Assembly: GCA_963708855.1 (NCBI GenBank)
Contig: CAVPUM010000009.1
Coordinates: forward strand, 421,918-485,917
DNA length: 64,000 nucleotides
Direction of reading: 5' to 3'
From: CAIWHR01 sp963708855
Lineage (GTDB): Bacteria; Pseudomonadota; Gammaproteobacteria; Burkholderiales; Casimicrobiaceae
The translations under genes were made by a program, and so were the position numbers. A model generated the notes under the pieces. The model saw only the letters and a program-made list of their open reading frames with translations, did not search any database and had not been told where the DNA came from. Shown piece after piece: positions 58,825 through 64,000 of the stretch (position 1 is the stretch's first letter; every line of letters starts with the position of its first letter).

Positions 58825-60370
58825 ATGGAAGCCAATGTCACCCGCCCCTCATCCCGCGTGGCCCGATGGCGGTGTCCGGAGCAGGTCCTGAACGCACGTC
58901 CGGAGGGCGAGGCGCTGCCCGACCTGGCGCTCGCCGACCGCGCGTTCGCCCGTGCGGCGGGCTCCCCCCCGATCGACGGCAATGCGGTGCGGCTGCTGCA
59001 GGACGCCGGGGAAAACTATCCTGCATGGCTCGCCGCGATCCGGGCCGCCGAATATTCGATCCTGTTCGAGAATTACATCGTCGCGGATGACGAAGTCGGA
59101 CGCGAATTCGCCGACGCGCTGGCCGCGAAAGCGCGCGCCGGAGTCGATGTCCGGATCGTCTACGACTGGCTGGGCTCGTATGGCGCCGGGGCGCTGTGGT
59201 CGCGGCTGACGTCTGCCGGCGCACGCGTGCTGGCGTTCAATCGACCGCGGCTGGACAGTCCGCTCGGCTGGCTGTCGCGCGATCACCGCAAGACCATCGT
59301 GATCGACGGCGGGATCGGTTACGTTTCGGGGTTGTGCGTCAGCGCGAAATGGCTGGGCGACGCAGCGCGGCGGATGGAGCCCTGGCGCGACACGGGCATC
59401 GAGATCCGCGGGCCGGCCGTGGCCGAGCTCACGCGCGCATTCGAGACGGTCTGGCATGCCTGTGGCGGCGAGCCGCCGCAGGCTTACCGCGTCGACGCGG
59501 CGGACGTGTGCGCACCGGCCGGCGACGTGCGTCTGCGCGTGGTGGCCGGAGCGCCCAATGCGACCGGCACGTATCGCCTCGATCTCGTGATCGCATCGCT
59601 TGCCCGCCATCGACTGTGGATCTCGCGATGCGTACTTCGTCGGTACGACCGCCTACGTCCAGGCGCTCGCGGCCGCCGCGCGAGACGGCGTCGACGTCCG
59701 GCTGCTGGTGCCGGGCGCGAGCGACATTCCGATGCTGTCTCCACTGTCGCGCGCCGGCTACCGCGCGTTGCTCGAAGCGGGCGTTCGTGTCTTCGAGTGG
59801 AACGGCACGATGCTGCACGCCAAGACCGCCGTCGCCGACGGACTCTGGGCACGGATTGGTTCGACCAATCTCAACATTGCGAGCTGGATGGGAAACTACG
59901 AGCTCGATGTCGCCGTCGAGAACCGCCGGTTCGGCGAGATCATGGCCGCGCAGTACGAGCTCGATCTCGCCGGCGCCACCGAAATCGTGCTCACCGGGCG
60001 CAACCGGGTGGCGCCGACCGAGGCTCGGAGCGGCGCGGCCGTGCGGCGTGCGCGGTCGGGTAGTGCCGCGCGAGTCGCCGCCGGCGCCGTGAGCGTCGGC
60101 AGCGCGTTGAGCGCGGCTCTCACGAATCGTCGCGCACTCGGCGCCGCCGAGGCCGGATTGCTGGCCAAGGTGAGCGTGGGCACGATCGGATTTGCGATCG
60201 TTGCCGCGCTATGGCCGGAGGTGGTGGCGTGGCCGCTCGCCGTGCTTGCAGCCTGGATGGGCCTGGCATGGCTCGCCAAGGCGCTGGCGCTGCGCAGGCA
60301 GGGTCCGCAGACCGCCGCGGCGCCTCTACCGGCCGCGCCGCCCGACGAAGGTGGCGGCGGCGGGGCCTAG
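58825..60370 (+). CDS. Cardiolipin synthase / phospholipase D-like protein (ClsB type), frameshifted
   Basis: A PLD-superfamily enzyme of about 514 residues. The two HKD motifs are SRDHRKTIVIDGGIGYVSGL and GTMLHAKTAVADGLWARIGS, each followed by the usual G-S/G-x-N region (STNLNIASW). The N-terminus has no clear membrane anchor; the C-terminus has two helices (VGTIGFAIVAALWPEVVAWP, LAVLAAWMGLAWLAKALAL). Such proteins join phosphatidyl groups to make cardiolipin, or act as phosphodiesterases. The frame changes near 59622. The start is ATG 58825. Confidence 0.88.
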
Positions 60371-60375
60371 CTTGA

Positions 60376-60381
60376 TATAAT
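60376..60381 (+). promoter_or_regulatory. -10 element of tRNA-Arg
   Basis: A perfect TATAAT ends 10 nt before the tRNA-Arg 5' end, inside the end region of the cardiolipin synthase gene. Confidence 0.6.
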
Positions 60382-60391
60382 CGCCCGTCGC

Positions 60392-60468
60392 GCGCCCGTA
60401 GCTCAGCTGGATAGAGTACCTGGCTACGAACCAGGGGGTCGTGGGTTCGATTCCTGCCGGGCGCGCCA
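60392..60468 (+). tRNA. tRNA-Arg (anticodon ACG)
   Basis: The acceptor stem GCGCCCG (60392-60398) pairs with CGGGCGC (60458-60464), then G and an encoded CCA. The anticodon arm CCTGG-CTACGAA-CCAGG gives ACG at 60426-60428, edited to ICG to read CGU/CGC/CGA. The T-arm has GGGTTCGATTCC. An integrase gene in the opposite direction ends next to its 3' side, so it is an integration site. Confidence 0.97.
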
Positions 60469-60470
60469 AT

Positions 60471-60644
60471 AATTCAAGGACTTGGCAGCGAAAACCAGGT
60501 CTTCCTGTCTGCTGTGGGACCCTTGTGGGACCTGTTATCCACCGGTCCGCGCGACTTAGACTGAATTCAAGCACTTGGCCTGCAAAACCAGGTCCTCCTT
60601 ACTTGCTGTGGGACCGTGTGGGACCTCCCTATCCGCAGGTCCGC
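60471..60644. repeat. Tandem imperfect repeat next to tRNA-Arg (integrase arm sites)
   Basis: Two copies of about 80 bp, 60471-60550 and 60564-60644, share AATTCAAG, CACTTGG/GACTTGG, AAAACCAGGTC, TGCTGTGGGACC, GTGTGGGACCT and AGGTCCGC/CGGTCCGC. Such repeats between the attachment site and int are typical of recombinase arm-binding DNA, but this role is inferred. Confidence 0.65.
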
Positions 60645-61720
60645 ACCAGCGGAACCGACGCGTAACACCGTCCGTGTGCCGCTCCGGTCGAGCAACAAAT
60701 TCGCCTGCTTCAGTAGGCGGCCAACATCGGCACTCGCGTAATGACCGGCCATCGAATGATTGGCATGACCAAGGAGTGCTTCGCGATCTTCGGCGGAAAC
60801 GCCGGCCGCGCGCAGGCGAGCATGCGAACGAGTGGCGAAGGTCATGGACGCGAACCAACGGCAATCCCACGTCGCGTCGGGCGCACTGCCAACCGGTGTT
60901 GTTCATCGTGTTGATACGCCCGCCGCGGAACGGGAAGACCCAGATCGGATGAAGCGATCGCTGTGCTTCTACAATCGACCAGGCGACATCATTCAGAATT
61001 ACAACATGGGGTCGTTTGGTCTTGAAGGCTTCCGGAGGAATCACGAACACGCTCCGTCCGAGCTCCGGTACGGCGACCTCCCACATCCACTGCAAGCCGC
61101 ACACGTTACTGTCGCGTAGCCCTGTATTCACAGCAAAGAGGGCCATGCGGCCGAGGTGGACTGGTAGCTTACGAAACAGCGCTGTCTTGCTCCTTCCAAG
61201 TGATCGGATAGGGTGAGCGCGGGCTTTCGGGCAACATCGTGATGAGCGGCGGCACCGCTTCGAGCCACGGACGACCGTCAACATCTCGGTATGAACGGGC
61301 CGCGCGATTCAAGATCGTGCGCACGACTTCCAGGCTGCGGTTGATGGTGGTCGCACTCGCGCCGTGGGCAAGTCGCGCCTTCACGAAGGGTTCCAACGTC
61401 TGATCATGAATTTGCTGCGGTTCGAGATCTCCGAGGCACGCCTGGAGCAGCGTGACGTGCCACTTGATGACGTCGATGCTCCGCTTACCGCGGGACTGCG
61501 CGAGATAACGCGCGGCGCAATCGGTAAAGGTCGGGCGCGCATGCGCCTTTCGCGCGAGATCGCATTGAACTCGAGCAATTTCGATGTGGAGTCGTTCCTC
61601 AGCTTGTTCCTGGGTTACCGCGCCGACGCGCAGGCCGATCCGAACCCCGAGATATCTCTTATCGATGAATCGTCGGCCGTCCGCGAGGACAGTGATGCCT
61701 GGTGTGCGAGTTGTGGCCAT
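60567..61720 (-). pseudogene. Tyrosine-recombinase integrase, two frameshifts
   Basis: A phage-type integrase of about 384 residues. The N-terminal part MATTRTPGITVLADGRRFID starts at ATG 61720 with GGAGGAG upstream; the core-binding domain is FTDCAARYLAQSRGKRSIDV. The catalytic domain shows FAVNTGLRDSNVCGLQW (Arg), VHDLRHSFA (HxxR) and LLGHANHSMAGHYASADVGR (H and nucleophilic Tyr). The frame changes near 61185 and 60840. Because indels are common in this window, the gene may be intact in the cell. It ends beside tRNA-Arg and should serve a second element extending to the right. Confidence 0.82.
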
Positions 61721-61792
61721 GAGCTCCTCCTGTGGGTGGAGGAGCATTTTCGAAGGGGCCCGTAAGAGCAGGCAAGTTGTCTACCAACGCAA

Positions 61793-61836
61793 TTCTAATC
61801 CGCGGGGCTCTGGTTCGAGCCCGGATCGGGGAGCCA
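61793..61836 (+). other. 3' half of a tRNA (tRNA-Asn-like) without 5' half
   Basis: The stretch ends CTGGTTCGAGCC, CGGATCGGGGAGCCA, that is a T-arm (TCTGG-TTCGAGC-CCGGA) plus an acceptor 3' strand TCGGGGA, discriminator G and CCA. This matches the style of tRNA-Asn 3' ends. No matching 5' acceptor TCCCCGA is present upstream. It is likely the remnant att copy of an element that integrated into a tRNA-Asn gene. Confidence 0.55.
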
Positions 61837-61922
61837 AATTCAATCGGCGGGGTCGCGCAGCATGGCTGCCGTGAACCAGCGATCGGGCGGCTCTTGCCCG
61901 ACTTATCACAACGACTTGGCGA

Positions 61923-62498
61923 TCATGGTGCAGCGGGTCCTGTCTGCACGCTCGTTTCCTCGGCAACGCTAGTGGCCATCTCGGTGTCGACGCGCTCCAG
62001 GAGTGCCAGCAGACCTTTTAGCAGACTGATGGGGGACGGTGGGCAGCCGCCGATGTGCAGGTCGACGGGCAGGACGGCGCCAACGCCGCCAACACAGGCG
62101 TAGCTGCCCGAGAAAATTCCGCCGTCCCGTCCACAATCCCCCACGGCGACCACCCATTTCGGGTCGGGCGTTGCGCGGTAGGTCCGCTCGAGAGCTTCGC
62201 GCATGTTGGTGGTGACGGGGCCGGTCACGAGCAATACATCGGCATGGCGCGGCGAAGCGACAAAACGAAGTCCGAATCGTTCGAGGTCGTAGAGAACGTT
62301 GTTGAGAGCGTGGATTTCCAGCTCGCAACCATTGCAGGACCCCGCGTCGACTTCGCGAATGGAGAGCGTTCGACCCAGTCGCCAGTGGGCTGCACGGTTG
62401 ACCTGGGCCGCAAGCTCGACCAACGCGGCATCGTCCCTGAGCGGTGCGGCCTCGGTGAGCGGACCGTGCACAAGGCTCTTGAAGAGAAGTCTGCGCAT
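61923..62498 (-). CDS. NuoB/HyfI-like [4Fe-4S] small subunit of a group-4-hydrogenase-related complex
   Basis: A 191-residue iron-sulfur subunit. The four cluster ligands are Cys55 and Cys58 (DAGSCNGCELE), Cys122 (GDCGRDGG) and Cys152 (GGCPPSP). The segment EIHALNNVLYDLERFGLRFV and DVLLVTGPVTTNMREAL place it with HycG/HyfI/EchC rather than respiratory NuoB. It passes electrons in a membrane complex related to complex I. It lies 11 nt after the large-subunit gene, as one operon. The frame is intact. Confidence 0.87.
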   Translation of the reverse strand: MRRLLFKSLVHGPLTEAAPLRDDAALVELAAQVNRAAHWRLGRTLSIREVDAGSCNGCELEIHALNNVLYDLERFGLRFVASPRHADVLLVTGPVTTNMREALERTYRATPDPKWVVAVGDCGRDGGIFSGSYACVGGVGAVLPVDLHIGGCPPSPISLLKGLLALLERVDTEMATSVAEETSVQTGPAAP

Positions 62499-62509
62499 TC
62501 GCGTCTACC

Positions 62510-63966
62510 TTAGGTGTCGTGGCCCGAGTACGAGCAATTGAACGACTTGTTGCACAGGGGAAAGTCGGCGACGATGTTGCCCTCGATGACGGCTTCGAGC
62601 AGCGGCCATTGGAACCAGGAAGGGTCGCGCAGATGGCAGCGCTCGATGTTCCCGTCGGGTCCGACGCGTACCCAGATCAGCACATCGCCGCGAAAGCCCT
62701 CGACCAGCGCCACGCCTTCGCGCCTGGCCGTTGCCGGCGGCGCCTCGGGTGAATTCCGAATTGGCCCGAGCGGGAGCCGCTCGAGAATCTGGGCGATGAT
62801 CGACACGCTCTGCCAGATCTCGAGGATGCGGATCCAGACGCGGGCATTCACGTCGCCGTCGTCGAGCACCGGCACGTCGAATTGCAATTCATCGTACGGC
62901 GGGTAACCCGGCGAGCGTCGGCGTCGAAGCCCCGCCCGGAAGCCCGGCCAACATAGCCTCCCGCGCCGAACTGTCGCGCCAGCGCCGGCGACAGGATTCC
63001 GGTGCCGACCGTGCGGTCCTGGAGGGATGCGGTGTTGTCGTAGAGTTCGACGAGCTCGGGAAAGTGCGCGCGAACATACTCGATGACATTCGCAATCGCC
63101 TGTCGCCCGTCGTCGGCAACGTCGCGAGCCACTCCGCCCGGAACGATACGATCCATCATGAGCCGATGGCCGAAACAGGTGTCCGCCGCGCGCAGCACGT
63201 ATTCGCGCAGGAGCCCGCACTGTGCGTGCATCATGGCGAACGCGGCATCGTTGCAAATGGCGCCGATATCTCCAAAGTGATTGGCCAGGCGCTCCAGCTC
63301 GGCCATGAGCGCACGCAGCCAGACCGCGCGGAGCGGAACATCCCGTCCAAGCGCTGATTCGATCGCCCGCGAAAAGGCCCACGCGTACGCCACTGTGCTA
63401 TCCCCGGAAACGCGGCCGGCGAGCATTCCGGCACGGTCGATCGGCAACCGCGCTATAAGCGATTCGATCCCTTTGTGCACATAGCCGAGTCGCGCCTCGA
63501 GGCGCACGATCGTCTCGCCGTTCGCGGTGAAGCGAAAGTGGCCGGGTTCGATGATCCCTGCGTGAACCGGGCCGACCGGAATCTGATGCAGGCCTTCGCC
63601 GGTGACGGGCAGAAACGCGTAGGGGCTCGGCGCAGAGGTAGCGTGGTCCGCCTCGCCGAGCGGGCGTCGCAGCGGCCATTTGCCGTGGTCGAGCCACGCG
63701 CGCGGGTCGGGAAGACCCTCGGGCGTGAGCCCCACCAGGTCGCGGATGGCGCGTTCCAGTCGGATGGCGGGCGCGTGCAACCGTCCCGCGGCCGGGAAGC
63801 GATTCCCTTCGCACGCGAGGCTGAAAATCCCCCAATCGTCGAGCTCGGCGTCATGCAGCGCCATGTGCGCGAACCCTTTCTCGCCCCAGAGCCCGAGCAG
63901 CGTGCAATGTCCGCTCCGAAGCAGGCTGATCGCATGTTCCCAGCTTTCCCCGGACACTCTCGACAC
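62510..63966 (-). CDS. NuoCD/HyfG-like large subunit of a group-4-hydrogenase-related complex, frameshifted; may start upstream
   Basis: A fused 30-kDa (NuoC-like, residues 1-100) and 49-kDa (NuoD-like) subunit as in HycE/HyfG. Parts seen are GLHQIPVGPVHAGIIEPGHF, ARLGYVHKGIESLIARLPID and ERLANHFGDIGAICNDAAF. In true NiFe enzymes the first metal motif is R-[IV]-C-G-x-C; here residues 185-190 read RVSGDS, so both cysteines are replaced. The C-terminal end has DFPLCNKSFNCSYSGHDT, a C-x5-C instead of CxxC. The frame changes near 62925. The frame is open to the window edge, so GTG 63966 may not be the true start. It is possibly an energy-converting-hydrogenase-related (Ehr) complex. Confidence 0.83.
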
Positions 63967-64000
63967 GCGGCCACGGCCGATGTGCCGCGACCGCCGGGGC

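Noticed and set aside
60471..60644. CRISPR-like repeats beside tRNA-Arg.
   Set aside because: Only two imperfect copies of about 80 bp, no short regular spacers, no cas genes. Integrase arm sites fit better.

Overview
The window is chromosomal DNA from a GC-rich betaproteobacterium, most like the Burkholderiales. This rests on gene order and protein style: glnE-ilvE-zinc finger-waaF, yhdP-nitrilase, smr/trxB facing ftsK-lolA, rarA-serS, SRP RNA-dnaX-ybaB-recR, and yceD-rpmF-plsX-fabH-fabD-fabG-acpP-fabF-lysC. No genus can be named from the sequence alone.

Layout. 1-2.9 kb: end of a branched-chain amino acid ABC transporter (livG, livF), then tldD. 2.9-8.5 kb, minus strand: SnoaL-like protein, waaF, zinc finger, ilvE, glnE. 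8.6-13.9 kb: yhdP, nitrilase, MaoC. 13.9-18.7 kb: smr and trxB against ftsK and lolA. 18.8-21.3 kb: minus-strand aldolase/dehydrogenase/DUF1499 cassette set between lolA and rarA. 21.4-24.2 kb: rarA, serS. 24-28.6 kb, minus strand: beta-propeller, creatininase-like, TerC and MltF genes. 28.8-31.9 kb: SRP RNA, a long hairpin element, dnaX, ybaB, recR. 32.1-36.1 kb: TRAP transporter. 36.3-38.2 kb: CBS protein, methylase, maf. 38.2-45.9 kb: fatty-acid biosynthesis cluster and lysC. 46.0-57.1 kb: a genomic island in tRNA-Ser(GCT), bounded by a 26-bp copy of the tRNA 3' end. 57.2-60.4 kb: rhomboid protease, small membrane proteins, cardiolipin synthase. 60.4-64 kb: tRNA-Arg(ACG) with a broken integrase and paired repeats, a tRNA 3'-end fragment, and two subunits of a complex-I/group-4-hydrogenase-like complex whose large subunit lacks the first nickel-binding cysteine pair.

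Roughly fifty single-base frameshifts break otherwise well conserved core genes (glnE five, fabD three, dctM at least five). Many are repaired by removing one base. Such a density in essential genes points to uncorrected sequencing indels, not decay, so most broken genes are annotated here as one full-length gene with the shift positions. The stretch from about 44.7 to 59.6 kb, which holds the island, contains intact reading frames apart from two in-frame stop codons.

The island carries three orphan ABC-type substrate-binding proteins, a hydrolase-adenylate cyclase fusion, a secreted trypsin-like protease, a DUF2092 protein with a small partner, and a beta-helix protein. Its intergenic DNA contains dispersed repeats, including a 162-bp pair and a shared leader in front of two of the binding-protein genes. 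I see no CRISPR array, complete insertion sequence, rRNA operon or defined defence system.
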